Shown: piece by piece, positions 15,195-24,501 of the stretch
Position numbering within the stretch: the stretch's first letter is position 1
Layout of the letters: the number at the start of each line of letters is the position of its first letter
The notes under the pieces: generated by a model
Databases searched by the model: none
Seen by the model: only the letters and a program-made list of their open reading frames with translations
What the model was told of the DNA's origin: nothing
Source of the DNA: VRUE01 sp963703235
GTDB taxonomy: Bacteria; Actinomycetota; Thermoleophilia; Solirubrobacterales; 70-9
Direction of reading: 5' to 3'
Length of the DNA: 64,000 nucleotides
Assembly (NCBI GenBank): GCA_963703235.1
Contig: OY969802.1
Location: forward strand, 1,054,001 to 1,118,000
Position numbers and translations under genes: made by a program

Positions 15195-17153
15195 TCACGC
15201 TTCGGGCGGGGCGGTGAGCAGCACCTGGCACGGCGCCTTCTTGAGGACGTACTCGGTGGCGGCGCCGATCTCCGCCGGTTTGGCGGCCCCGACCCCACCC
15301 AGGGTGGCGCCGCCGCGGATCTTGGTCGGCGGCTCGCCGCCGATCACGATCGCCTCCGCCTCGCTTCGCCGCGCCGCCTCGACGATCCCGGCGCCGACGT
15401 CGCGGGCGCGGATCGCCTCGGCGCTGACCGCGACGTCCTCGTACTCCTCCGCCACCTCGCGGGCGCGCTTCAGCGTGCGCCTGATCTCCTCTTCGCGCTG
15501 CGGCGGCAGCTTGGCGTCGAGCGGCAGGGTCAGCGGCACCTCGACGACGTGGACGAGGGCGAGGCGGGCGCCGTCGGCCTCTGCATCCCCCTCCTCGCGC
15601 TCGGCCGCGGCGAGGCGGCCGGCGGTGGCGACGATGTCGTCGTCGAGCTTGGTCCCGAACACGGGCACGAGGATGCTGCGGTAGGCGAGCTCGGGCACCT
15701 GCTTGGTCAGCGCGCGCTCGGTGACGGAGACGCGCCGGGTCAGCGAGGTTCCCTCCACTCCCTTGCGGTAGACGACGTAGAAGAGGAGGCCGAACAGCAT
15801 CCAGGCGCCACCCACCCAGCGCGCCGTGTCGTGGAAGGCGAGCACGCTGAGGAAGGCGAGCCCGGTCAGCACCGCCGCGAGCAGGACGGGAACCGGTATT
15901 CGCGCGCCGCGCCACTCGACGTTGAGCGGGACCCGGAAGGGCCGCGGCCGATCGGGTTCGCTGACCCGCAGCCGCAGCACCGAGACGTGCGCGATCGTGA
16001 TCGCCAGCGTCGCTCCGAAGGCGTAGATGCCCGCCAGCAGCTTGACGTCGGCGGGAACGACGAGGCCGATCGCGATGATGCCGCTGAGCGCGATCGCCAC
16101 GTGAGGCGTCGCGTGGCGGGCGTTCAGCTTGCCGAGCCAGCTGGGGATCTGGCGGTTGATCGCCAGGGTGTAGATGTGGCGCGAGACGCCGAGCATCGAG
16201 GTGGTCGCGGCCCAGAACAGGACCGGAGCGGCGACCAGGGCGACGATCCAGCGCATCGCGTCCTCGACCCAGGCCGGCTCGTAGGCCGAGACCACCCCCA
16301 GGATCGGGGCCTCGACGAACTCGCCGCCGAGCGCGGTCTGGGGCCCGTCAGGGCCGGCGACCACCGGCACGGCCATCAGCGCGATCGCCGCCATCCCCGC
16401 GTAGATGAGCGGCACCGCCACCGCGCCCACGGTGACGATCCGTCGCAGGTCGCGCCGGCGCACGTCGATGTCGGGAGCGAGGTCCGAGGCCGCCTCGATG
16501 CCGGCATAGGCGAGCATCGCGACCACGGCCGCGTAGACGGTGTCGGTGACGCTGGGGTCGGTGAAGAGGTCGAGCTCCGCGGTGAGGCGATCGGGGTGCA
16601 TGACGGCGATGACCCCGACCGCGATCACGGCGATCTGCAGGGCGATGTCGGCGAGGACGAGGACGACCAACCAGCCCTGCCGCCCCCGACCCGTGGCGTT
16701 GATCACGTTGAGGACGCAGGCGCCGACGATCACCGCGACGGCGACCCCGACCTCCCAGCCGGGACTGGAGAGACCCGAGGCGACGGGCTCCAGGTAATGG
16801 GGCACCGAGATCGCCGCCAGGGCGGCGACGATCAGGTAGTCGATCAGGATCGCCCAGCCGGCGACGAAGGCGATCAGCTCGTTGAAGGCGTGGCGGGCGA
16901 AGCTCGAGGAGCCGCCGCGTTCGCGGAACATCGCCCCTCCCTCGACGTAGCTGAGCGTGGCCAGCACGAACAGCAGGCCGGCCGCGAGGAAGATCAGCGG
17001 CGTCAGCCCCAGGCCGCGGTCGGCGACGACCCCGAGCGCGAAGTAAATCGAGAAGCCGACCGCCGAGTAGACGGCGACGAACAGGCCCGGGACGCCGAGG
17101 CCCCGCTCCAGCAGCGGCTCCAGGCGCGAGCGCGGAGCCTTCGGCTCGCTCAC
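15195..17153 (-). CDS. APC-superfamily permease fused to universal stress (UspA) domain
   Basis: A 652-residue protein: about 12 membrane helices (30-450) of the amino acid-polyamine-cation type, including GGSSSFARHAFNELIAFVAGW, then a linker and a cytosolic UspA-like domain (about 490-645) starting AYRSILVPVFGT and ending KKAPCQVLLT. Substrate may be amino acids or potassium; the potassium idea rests on the two TrkA genes immediately downstream and on K+ carriers of this superfamily with similar cytosolic domains. GTG start overlaps the stop of the small gene upstream by four bases. It is a paralog of the permease at 17355. Confidence 0.8.
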   Translation of the reverse strand: MSEPKAPRSRLEPLLERGLGVPGLFVAVYSAVGFSIYFALGVVADRGLGLTPLIFLAAGLLFVLATLSYVEGGAMFRERGGSSSFARHAFNELIAFVAGWAILIDYLIVAALAAISVPHYLEPVASGLSSPGWEVGVAVAVIVGACVLNVINATGRGRQGWLVVLVLADIALQIAVIAVGVIAVMHPDRLTAELDLFTDPSVTDTVYAAVVAMLAYAGIEAASDLAPDIDVRRRDLRRIVTVGAVAVPLIYAGMAAIALMAVPVVAGPDGPQTALGGEFVEAPILGVVSAYEPAWVEDAMRWIVALVAAPVLFWAATTSMLGVSRHIYTLAINRQIPSWLGKLNARHATPHVAIALSGIIAIGLVVPADVKLLAGIYAFGATLAITIAHVSVLRLRVSEPDRPRPFRVPLNVEWRGARIPVPVLLAAVLTGLAFLSVLAFHDTARWVGGAWMLFGLLFYVVYRKGVEGTSLTRRVSVTERALTKQVPELAYRSILVPVFGTKLDDDIVATAGRLAAAEREEGDAEADGARLALVHVVEVPLTLPLDAKLPPQREEEIRRTLKRAREVAEEYEDVAVSAEAIRARDVGAGIVEAARRSEAEAIVIGGEPPTKIRGGATLGGVGAAKPAEIGAATEYVLKKAPCQVLLTAPPEA

Positions 17154-17344
17154 CGGCTCATCCGCGCCGAGAGCCAGAGCCGGCCACCGCCGACGACCAC
17201 GAAGGCGACTCCCATCAGGACGCCGATCGACGCCGGACCGGCGCCGTTGGCGAGCGCGCTGACCAGGATCGCCAGCCCAAGCGCGACGAGGACCAGCGAG
17301 AAGGCGCGGACCGAACCGCGGTAGATCCGCTCGGGCGAGGCCAT
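17150..17344 (-). CDS. Small membrane protein
   Basis: A 64-residue protein with two predicted membrane helices: VRAFSLVLVALGLAILVSAL and ASIGVLMGVAFVVVGGGRLW. It sits between the two APC-UspA permease genes, beginning 10 bases after the first and overlapping the second by four bases, so it is probably co-expressed and may be a small accessory subunit. Start ATG at 17344 has TAGAAT seven bases upstream. No family is recognised. Confidence 0.65.
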   Translation of the reverse strand: MASPERIYRGSVRAFSLVLVALGLAILVSALANGAGPASIGVLMGVAFVVVGGGRLWLSARMSR

Positions 17345-17351
17345 GGCGGCG

Positions 17352-17357
17352 ATTCTA
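17352..17357 (-). promoter_or_regulatory. Possible TAGAAT -10 box before small membrane gene
   Basis: TAGAAT lies seven bases before the ATG at 17344 and overlaps the stop codon of the upstream permease. It could give an internal leaderless transcript; the overlap with coding sequence makes this less certain than the other cases. Confidence 0.35.
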
Positions 17358-19253
17358 GGCGAGGGCCGGCGTCTCATCGGCGCCCTGATGCACGCTGCGA
17401 TCGGAGACGACGATTACCCGGCAGGGGCGCTCGCCGAGGACCGTCTGCAGGGTCTTGTCGTAGAGCGGGGCGCCGTTGCGGTAGCGCAGCCCGACGACCA
17501 CGGCAGCTGCGTCGATCAGCTGCGCCTCGTCGGCGATCGAGTAACCGGCCTGGCCCGGCCGAACCCGCTCGACGTGGCCGGTGACGCGCTGGCCCCCGAT
17601 CAGCTTCGCCTGCTCGATCTTGCTCTGCGCTTCGCTTTCGCGCTCGCGCAGATCGGCGTCCAGCGGCAGGTGGGTCGGGATCGTCAGCATCGAGTGGACG
17701 TGGATGCCGCGGCGCCGTTTGGAGGCGAGCTTGGCGGCGGTGGCGACCATCTCCTCCGAGAACGGCTCGCCGTCCTCGAAGGCGACCATGACGCTGCGGT
17801 ACTCGATCTCCTCGACCCCGAGCGGTTCGGGCGTGACGACCTTCACCGTCTCGGTCAGCGGCAGCTTCTGGTTGCGCCTGTAGAGCACGTAGACGGCGAT
17901 GCCGAACGCCATCCAGCCCAGGCCGACGGCGAGCGTGCGCGGGTTGAGCGCCATCACGACGATCCAGGCGGCGAAGGTGCCGAGCCCGCCCAGCACCGCG
18001 GTCAGTGGCACCAGCGTTCCAAAGGCGCGGAAGTTGAGTGGCGGCTTCCACGGTCGCTCACCCTCGGAGTTGCGGCGGCGCAGCTGGATCACCGAGACGT
18101 GGGCGATCGTGAAGGAGAGCATCGCGCCGAACGAGTACATCGTCGCCAGGAAGTCGGTCTTGCCAGGCAGCAGCGTGATCGTCGCCACCGCGGCGAAGAC
18201 GAGGATCGCGATGTAGGGGGTGCGGTAGCGAGGGTGGACCTGCCGCAGGCTCTCCGGGAGCTGCCGATGCTGGCCCATCGAGTAGGTGAGGCGAGAGACT
18301 CCGATCAGGCCGGCGTTGGTGGCGATCAGGAGGATCACCGCGGCGAGGACGCCGACGTAAAAGCGCATCGCTTCGGTCAGCCCGTGGCCCAACCCGAGGT
18401 TCTCGACGATGCCGAGGATCGGGTCGTTGGCGAACTCGCTGCCGAGCGCGGTGGAGAAGTTGCCGGCGGCATCCTGGGTGACCGGCATCGCCGAGAGGGC
18501 GACCAGCGGGATCAACAGGTACAGCCCCAGCACGGCGGCGACGGTGAGACCGACACTGCGCGGGATCGAGCGGGCCGCGTCACGTGCCTCCTCGGCCATG
18601 TTGGAGATCGTCTCGATCCCGGTGTAGGCGATCATCCCGACCGCGATCCCCAGCGCGAAGTCGCTCCAGGTCGGCGCCACGCCGAGGTCGACGTTGTCGA
18701 CCAAGACCTCGGGGCTGAAGACCAGAACCAGGCCGATGCCGACGAGGACGACCTGGGTGGCTAGGTCGGCGACGGCGAGGACCAGGTTCAGCCGCGCCGA
18801 CTCCTGCGAACCACGGATGTTGAGCAGGGCGAGGGCGCCGATCAGCACCGCGCCGCCGATGATGTCGCCCGGCGCTTCGCCCAGCGGCTCCCAGAAGACG
18901 GCCAGGTAGTGCGGCACGAAGTAAGCCGAGATCGCGACCGTGATCACGTAGTTGAGCATCTGGCCCCAGGCGGCCACGAAGCTGACCAACTCGTTGAACG
19001 CGTGGCGGGCGAAGCTCGACGATCCCCCAGCCTCGGGGTACATCACGGTCGCCTCCGCGTAGGTGGCAGCCGTCGCCGCGAAGATCAAGCCGGAGATGAC
19101 GAAGGCGATCGGGGTCAAGCCGAGGGCGAAGACGGCGGTGACGCCGAGGGCGTAGTAGATCGAGGAGCCGACGTTGCCGTAGGCGGCGGCGAAGAGGGCG
19201 CCGACGCCGTGAACGCGGCTCAGCGATTCGTCTCTCGGTATCCGGCGGGCCAC
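17355..19253 (-). CDS. APC-superfamily permease fused to universal stress (UspA) domain (second copy)
   Basis: A 632-residue paralog of the downstream permease. Membrane part (about 15-440) begins VGALFAAAYGNVGSSIYYALGV and contains GGSSSFARHAFNELVSFVAAW; the cytosolic domain (about 470-620) begins EYRSVMVAFEDG and ends GERPCRVIVVSD. Its C-terminal domain is less similar to UspA in the nucleotide-binding loop than the other copy. Start is GTG at 19253 with AGGGG upstream; TATATT further up is a possible promoter. Substrate not predictable; potassium or amino acids. Confidence 0.8.
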   Translation of the reverse strand: MARRIPRDESLSRVHGVGALFAAAYGNVGSSIYYALGVTAVFALGLTPIAFVISGLIFAATAATYAEATVMYPEAGGSSSFARHAFNELVSFVAAWGQMLNYVITVAISAYFVPHYLAVFWEPLGEAPGDIIGGAVLIGALALLNIRGSQESARLNLVLAVADLATQVVLVGIGLVLVFSPEVLVDNVDLGVAPTWSDFALGIAVGMIAYTGIETISNMAEEARDAARSIPRSVGLTVAAVLGLYLLIPLVALSAMPVTQDAAGNFSTALGSEFANDPILGIVENLGLGHGLTEAMRFYVGVLAAVILLIATNAGLIGVSRLTYSMGQHRQLPESLRQVHPRYRTPYIAILVFAAVATITLLPGKTDFLATMYSFGAMLSFTIAHVSVIQLRRRNSEGERPWKPPLNFRAFGTLVPLTAVLGGLGTFAAWIVVMALNPRTLAVGLGWMAFGIAVYVLYRRNQKLPLTETVKVVTPEPLGVEEIEYRSVMVAFEDGEPFSEEMVATAAKLASKRRRGIHVHSMLTIPTHLPLDADLRERESEAQSKIEQAKLIGGQRVTGHVERVRPGQAGYSIADEAQLIDAAAVVVGLRYRNGAPLYDKTLQTVLGERPCRVIVVSDRSVHQGADETPALA

Positions 19254-19280
19254 CTAGCCGGCCCCTGTCGAAGGATGCAT

Positions 19281-20372
19281 CTAGGCCGAATATAGGGACG
19301 ACGCCGGGGCCCGCTGCACGTGCGTCCGCTTCAGGTCCGCGGGCGAGGCGCAGCCGCAGAGGCAGAGCGCCAGGGCGAGCTCCTCGCGCAGCAGCTCCAG
19401 CACCCGGCGCGCGCCCTCCTCGCCGCCGACCGCAAGGCCCCAGAGCGCGGGCCGGCCGACCAGGACCGCATCGGCGCCGAGGGCGAGCGCGATGGCGACG
19501 TCGACACCGCGGCGGATGCCGCCGTCGACCAGCACCTGGCCGCGGCCTTCGACCGCGTCGACCACCTCGGGCAGCGCGTCGGCGGTGGCGAGGACCCGAT
19601 CGAGCTGGCGGCCGCCGTGGTTGGAGACGATGACGCCGGCTGCGCCGTGCTCGACCGCCAGCGCCGCGTCCTCGGCGGTCAGCACGCCCTTGACGAGCAC
19701 CGGCAACACGCACTCGGAAGCGAAGTCCTCAAGGTAGGGCCAGCTCAGCGCCGGTTCCATCAGACCGAAGGTCTCCTCGATCGTCACCGCCCGGCCCGAG
19801 CCGAGCGCGGCTTCGACGCTGGGCACCCCGAGACCCTCGGGGATCTTGAAGCCGGTGCGCAGGTCACGCTCACGGTTGCCGCCGCGTGGCGCGTCGACCG
19901 TCACCACGATGGCCTCGAAACCCGATGCGACCGCCTCCTCGGTCAGGGCGCGCGTGACGCCCTCGTCCTTGAAGCAGTAGAGCTGAAACCAGCGGCGGGC
20001 GGGCGGCGCGCCAGCGGCCACCTCACCCGGGCGCCGGGTGGCGAGCGTCGAGAGGCACATCACGGTGCCGGCGGCGGCGGCGGCCCGCGCCATCGCCACC
20101 TCGCCGTCGGGATCCACCAGCCCCTGATAGGCGACCGGCGCCACCAGGACAGGCACCGAGACCTCGGCACCCAGGAGCTCGGCCCCGGTCCCCCACTCGC
20201 TCAGCCCGGCCAGCATCCGCGGCCGCAGCCGCCAGTGCTTCCAGGCGCCGACGTTCTCCGCCAGCGTCAGCTCGTCCCCGGCCCCACCGGCGAAATAGCC
20301 AAGGACCCCGGGCTCGAGCTTCTCAGCCGCCTCCCGCTCGAAATCAGCGACGTTGACCAGATCCTCGATCAC
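19281..20372 (-). CDS. FMN-dependent alpha-hydroxy acid oxidase/dehydrogenase
   Basis: A 363-residue TIM-barrel flavoenzyme of the glycolate/lactate oxidase family. Visible are VPVLVAPVAYQGLVDPDGE for FMN binding, the catalytic histidine in VIVSNHGGRQLD, the adjacent arginine, and VLVDGGIRRGVDVAIALALGADAVLVGR for phosphate binding. It oxidises a 2-hydroxy acid to a 2-oxo acid; whether oxygen or a quinone accepts the electrons is not clear. GTG start at 20372 has TAGGGT eight bases upstream. It is divergent from the cupredoxin gene, 55 bases away. Confidence 0.87.
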   Translation of the reverse strand: MIEDLVNVADFEREAAEKLEPGVLGYFAGGAGDELTLAENVGAWKHWRLRPRMLAGLSEWGTGAELLGAEVSVPVLVAPVAYQGLVDPDGEVAMARAAAAAGTVMCLSTLATRRPGEVAAGAPPARRWFQLYCFKDEGVTRALTEEAVASGFEAIVVTVDAPRGGNRERDLRTGFKIPEGLGVPSVEAALGSGRAVTIEETFGLMEPALSWPYLEDFASECVLPVLVKGVLTAEDAALAVEHGAAGVIVSNHGGRQLDRVLATADALPEVVDAVEGRGQVLVDGGIRRGVDVAIALALGADAVLVGRPALWGLAVGGEEGARRVLELLREELALALCLCGCASPADLKRTHVQRAPASSLYSA

Positions 20373-20427
20373 GGTCGGCGACCCTAGCGACTGGTGTCAA
20401 CGACGGGGAGTCGGGTACCGGCATCCC

Positions 20428-20880
20428 ATGCGAACCCCCAGTTGTCTCTCGAGAACCCTTCTGATCTCAGCCCTTGTCGTCGCGGCGCTGGCCCTTGCGG
20501 CCTGCGGCGACGATGACGACGAGACGACGGCACCGGCGGGCGGTGGCGCCACTGCAACCGAAACGGAATCGACCGAACCGGAACCGAGTGGGAACGCGCC
20601 GGCGCCCAGCGGCGATGCCGTTCGTGCCGAAAAAGTCGAGATCGTCGAATTCACTTACGAGCCCGACCCGGTGACGATCGAGGAAGGCGGCAAGGTGACC
20701 TGGATAAACCGCGACTCGGCCCCACACACCGCAACCGCGGACGACGGCAGCTTCGACACCGGCACCCTGGAGGAAGGCAAGCTCAAATCCGAGACCTTCA
20801 AAGAGCCCGGCACCTACCCCTACTTCTGCGAGATCCACCCCGACATGCGCGGCACGGTAGAAGTGGTAGCCAGCGGCTAA
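20428..20880 (+). CDS. Cupredoxin (plastocyanin-like) lipoprotein
   Basis: A 150-residue protein: lipobox signal peptide ending LALAACG, a Thr/Glu/Pro linker (about 28-60) and a blue-copper domain (about 62-150). Copper ligands are H in APHTATADDG and the C-x4-H-x4-M group YFCEIHPDMRG. It should be anchored outside the membrane and carry single electrons, or bind copper. Acceptor and donor are not encoded next to it, though it is divergent from a flavin oxidase. Ribosome site is weak. Confidence 0.85.
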   Translation: MRTPSCLSRTLLISALVVAALALAACGDDDDETTAPAGGGATATETESTEPEPSGNAPAPSGDAVRAEKVEIVEFTYEPDPVTIEEGGKVTWINRDSAPHTATADDGSFDTGTLEEGKLKSETFKEPGTYPYFCEIHPDMRGTVEVVASG

Positions 20881-21171
20881 GGAGAAGCTAGAAGCGTGTG
20901 AGGTTATGCATGCATGCCATGGGCAACCTCACTCGCGACCGCATGAAACTCCAGCTGCGCCGCCGAGCTCAGCCCAGCTCGCCAAACGAGCCGCGATCCG
21001 ACCGAGTCCACGCTGGGTCGCCTCTAGCCGCCCCGAGTGGAGGGGCGTGGGTGCCCCTCTCGCGAAGCGGCGTCCTGTTTTTCGCCCTTCACCTTCATCG
21101 GACGGCCGCAACCCGCGAGGCGAAAAACCCAGCAAGCGGGAGGGGCACCCACGCCCCTCCCCGCTGCGCTG
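20881..21171. other. Spacer between cupredoxin and hppA, largely a big hairpin repeat
   Basis: The two genes converge on this 291-base gap. The right half is a large two-stage hairpin (21039-21160). The left part (20890-21035) shows no gene, RNA or clear terminator. Confidence 0.6.
21039..21160. repeat. Two-stage hairpin element C
   Basis: Outer arms of 21 bases (21039-21059 and 21140-21160) are perfectly complementary; inside, GTTTTTCGCC (21077-21086) pairs with GGCGAAAAAC (21119-21128). The outer arm begins GGAGGGGCGTGGGTGCCC, differing at one of 18 positions from the arm of the hairpin at 60896. The core does not match that element. It lies between convergent gene ends, so it could act as a two-way terminator. 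Confidence 0.8.
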
Positions 21172-23259
21172 TTAGAAGTGAACGATCGGGATGATCAGGA
21201 TCGCGACGATGTTGGCGACCTTGATCATCGGGTTGATCGCCGGTCCAGCGGTGTCCTTGTAGGGATCGCCGACGGTGTCGCCGGTGACCGAGGCTGCGTG
21301 GGCCTCGGAGCCCTTGCCGCCGTGGGCGCCGTCCTCGATCAGCTTCTTGGCGTTGTCCCAGGCGCCGCCGCCCGCGGTCATCGCGATCGCCGCGAAGAGG
21401 CCGACGACGATGACGCCGATCAGCAGGCCACCGAGCGCGTCGACACTGAGCACACCGACGATGACCGGGATCACGATCGGGATCAGCGAGGGCAGGATCA
21501 TCTCTTTCTGCGCCGCCGCGGTGACGATCGCGACCGTTTTCCCGTACTCGGGCTTCTCCGTCCCCTCCATGATCCCGGGGTGCTCGCGGAACTGTTTGCG
21601 CACCTCCTCGACCACCTGCCCGCCGGCACGGCCGACCGCCTCGATCGCGAAGGCCGCGAAGAGGTAGACCATCATGCCGCCGATGATCAACCCGACCAGC
21701 ACCTCGGGGGTCGAGAGGTTGAAGAGGCTGCCCAGGTCGAACCCGGCGGGAGCCTCGTCTTCGAGCTCGAACTTGAAGGCTGCGAACAGGACCAGCGCCG
21801 CCAGCGCTGCGGAGCCGATCGCGTAACCCTTGGTGACCGCCTTGGTCGTGTTCCCGACCGCGTCGAGCGGGTCGGTGACGTTGCGGACGTCCTCGGGCAG
21901 ATCGGCCATCTCGGCGATCCCGCCGGCGTTGTCGGTGATCGGACCGAAGGCGTCGAGGGCGACGATGAAGCCGCAGAGCGAGAGCTGCGCCATCACGGCG
22001 ACGCCGATCCCGTAGATCCCGGCCAACTCGTTGGCGCCGAGGATCGCCAGCGCGATCACCAGCGCCGGCGCCGCGGTCGATTGGAGGCCCTGCGCCAGCC
22101 CCTGGATGATGTTGGTCGCGTGCCCCGTCTCCGAGGCGTCGGCGATCGTCTTCACCGGCCGGTACTTGGTCGAGGTGTAGTACTCGGTGATCACGAAGAG
22201 GAAGGCGGTGACGGTGACGCCGATCACGGCGCAGAGCCAGAGGTCGGTGACGCTGACCACGTCGGCGCCCGCCGAGAGACCGAACTGCAGCGCGTCGCTC
22301 ATCAGCCACTCGGTGATCGGGTAGAAGGCGGCGATCGAGAGGACGCCGGAGACGATCAGGCCGCGGTAGAGCGCTCCCTCGACGTGGTCGGTTTTGGTCC
22401 GCACCAGGAGCGCCCCGGCGATCGAGGCGAGGATCGCGGCGCCGCCCAGGACCAGTGGGTAGATCGCCACCTCACGCAGGTAGTCGCCGGCGGCGCCGGT
22501 GAAGGTGAGGACGCCGAGCAGCATCACCGCAACCGAGGTGACCGCGTAGGTCTCGAACAGGTCGGCGGCCATGCCGGCGCAGTCGCCGACGTTGTCGCCG
22601 ACGTTGTCGGCGATCACGGCCGGGTTGCGCGGGTCGTCCTCGGGGATACCCGCCTCGACCTTGCCGACCAGGTCGGCGCCGACGTCGGCGGCCTTGGTGA
22701 AGATGCCGCCGCCGAGCCGGGCGAAGACCGAGATCAGCGAGCCGCCGAAGCCGAGCCCGACCAGAGCGTCGACCGCGTGCTTGTCGGTGCTGCCGGTGGC
22801 GACGAGAAGGCCGTAGTAGCCGGCGACGCCGAGCAGCGCCAGCCCGACCACGAGCAGGCCGGTGACGGAGCCGCCCTTGAAGGCGACGTCGAGCGCCGGC
22901 GGGACGCCGCCGCGCGCGGCCTCGGCAACGCGGGAGTTGGCGCGCACCGAGAGGTTCATGCCGATGAACCCGGCCGCGCCGGAGAAAACACCACCGATCA
23001 CGAAGCCGACCGCGGTCTCCCAGTTCTGCAGGAGCAGAAGCACGATCGCGATCGGGACCGCGACCGCGCCGATGATCGTGTACTGGCGGTTCAGGTAGGC
23101 GCTTGCGCCTTCCTGGACGGCACCTGAGATTTCCTGCATGCGGTCGTTCCCCGCGGGTCGCGCGAGCAGGCGCTGGGTGATCAGAAGTCCGTATAGAACT
23201 GCGGCGCCGGCGCAGACAAGCGCGACGACGACCCCGTAATCGGTCAAGAAATCAGTCAA
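21172..23259 (-). CDS. hppA: Membrane H+-translocating pyrophosphatase, K+-independent type
   Basis: A 695-residue integral membrane protein with about 16 helices that splits pyrophosphate and pumps protons. The hydrolytic centre is seen in KAADVGADLVGKVEAGIPEDDPRNPAVIADNVGDNVGDCAG. In GNTTKAVTKG (lysine near residue 473) the lysine is the known marker of the potassium-independent subfamily; potassium-dependent forms have alanine there. TTG start at 23259 is supported by GGAGGAA seven bases upstream. It could recover energy from pyrophosphate or, in reverse, supply it to the PPi-type phosphofructokinase at 61622. Confidence 0.95.
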   Translation of the reverse strand: MTDFLTDYGVVVALVCAGAAVLYGLLITQRLLARPAGNDRMQEISGAVQEGASAYLNRQYTIIGAVAVPIAIVLLLLQNWETAVGFVIGGVFSGAAGFIGMNLSVRANSRVAEAARGGVPPALDVAFKGGSVTGLLVVGLALLGVAGYYGLLVATGSTDKHAVDALVGLGFGGSLISVFARLGGGIFTKAADVGADLVGKVEAGIPEDDPRNPAVIADNVGDNVGDCAGMAADLFETYAVTSVAVMLLGVLTFTGAAGDYLREVAIYPLVLGGAAILASIAGALLVRTKTDHVEGALYRGLIVSGVLSIAAFYPITEWLMSDALQFGLSAGADVVSVTDLWLCAVIGVTVTAFLFVITEYYTSTKYRPVKTIADASETGHATNIIQGLAQGLQSTAAPALVIALAILGANELAGIYGIGVAVMAQLSLCGFIVALDAFGPITDNAGGIAEMADLPEDVRNVTDPLDAVGNTTKAVTKGYAIGSAALAALVLFAAFKFELEDEAPAGFDLGSLFNLSTPEVLVGLIIGGMMVYLFAAFAIEAVGRAGGQVVEEVRKQFREHPGIMEGTEKPEYGKTVAIVTAAAQKEMILPSLIPIVIPVIVGVLSVDALGGLLIGVIVVGLFAAIAMTAGGGAWDNAKKLIEDGAHGGKGSEAHAASVTGDTVGDPYKDTAGPAINPMIKVANIVAILIIPIVHF

Positions 23260-23338
23260 GTTCGGTTCCTCCGGCTGGCTTTAGCGGCGCGGGAGTCTAT
23301 ATGTGGCCGCGGATACCGCGTTTTGAGGCCCAGCGCGT

Positions 23339-24496
23339 CTAGGCGGCTTGCTTGGCGGCGGTGTAGGTACGCCGCGTCTCGCCCACGGCGTCCCGGTATA
23401 CGCCCTCGATCGCGACCCCGGCAGCGAGCGCCTCGCGCGCGCGCTGCGCCCCGTTTCGCTCTGGCAGCTGGACCTCGATTCCGAGCTGCGCACGAGCCGG
23501 GGCAGTCCAAGCCAGCAATTCCTCCAATGCCTCCCTGGCCTCGACCTCGACGCCGCGGCGGAAATCGATCAGCTTGCCGCTCATCCCGTGACGGATTGCC
23601 CGCCACAGGTTCTCCTCGATCTCGCGGTCGCGCAGCGGCGACCCGACTCCGTCGTAGCCGTGCTCGTCGTAGGCGAGCGCGGTCTGGGCGATGCAGGCGG
23701 CGATCAGGCCGGCCAGGGCGAACGACTCCTCGCCGCGCGTCTGCGCGTCGCAGATCCGCACCTCGACGGTGCCGAACCGGTGGTGGGGGCGGACGCTCCA
23801 CCAGAGCTGGGTCGACTCGACGACGCTGCCGGCCCGCTCCAACAGGCCGACGAACTCCGCGTAGCGATCCCAGTCGCCGAACGGGCTCGGCACCCCGCAG
23901 CGCGGGAAGGTGCGGGTGAAGACCTCGGTGCGCACGGTGTGCAGGCCGGTGTCGTGGCGGTCGAGGAAGGGCGAGTTGGCGGAGACGGCGAGCAGCAGCG
24001 GCAGCAGCTCCCGCAGCCAGTCGCAGATCGCGATCGCCCGGTCCGCCCCCTGCACGCCCATGTGGACGTGCAGGCTCCAAGTGTTGTTGCGCTGCGCCAC
24101 CCAGCCGAGTTCGCGGCGAAGGCGGCTGTAGTGGGGGGTGTCGATGATCCGCTGGTCGAGGTAGCTCGCCCACGGATGCGTGCCCATCGCGCCCAGCGCC
24201 AGGCCCATTCCCTCGACCAGCTCGAAGAGGCGATGGCGTCGCTCGCGCTGCGCGGCGACGGCGTCCGCGAAGGTCTCGGAGCGACCGGAGCGGATCTCGA
24301 TCTCCGAGGCGATCAGCTCGCCCGCCGCCGACTCGGCCAGCACCTCGTCCCGCTGGCAGGCCGCGTAGACGTCCTCGAAGCGGTGCTCCAGCTCGAGCGT
24401 GGCCGGGTCGAGGATCGCGAACTCCTCCTCCAGCCCGATCGTGAAGTCGGTGGAGGTCTCGAATCTCTCCCTGGCGAGGTCGAGGTCCAGTGGCAA
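23339..24496 (-). CDS. Carboxylate-amine ligase / glutamate-cysteine ligase type 2 (YbdK family)
   Basis: A 385-residue cytosolic ATP-dependent ligase. Family marks include FTIGLEEEFAILDPATLEL at the N-terminus, HVHMGV around residue 150 and TVEVRICDAQT. YbdK-type enzymes make gamma-glutamylcysteine weakly in vitro; in actinobacteria that use mycothiol the natural product is uncertain. It starts with TTG five bases after the rex stop, so it is the tail of the tsaD-glutaredoxin-rex operon, suggesting a redox link. Confidence 0.83.
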   Translation of the reverse strand: MPLDLDLARERFETSTDFTIGLEEEFAILDPATLELEHRFEDVYAACQRDEVLAESAAGELIASEIEIRSGRSETFADAVAAQRERRHRLFELVEGMGLALGAMGTHPWASYLDQRIIDTPHYSRLRRELGWVAQRNNTWSLHVHMGVQGADRAIAICDWLRELLPLLLAVSANSPFLDRHDTGLHTVRTEVFTRTFPRCGVPSPFGDWDRYAEFVGLLERAGSVVESTQLWWSVRPHHRFGTVEVRICDAQTRGEESFALAGLIAACIAQTALAYDEHGYDGVGSPLRDREIEENLWRAIRHGMSGKLIDFRRGVEVEAREALEELLAWTAPARAQLGIEVQLPERNGAQRAREALAAGVAIEGVYRDAVGETRRTYTAAKQAA

Positions 24497-24501
24497 GGGG
24501 A

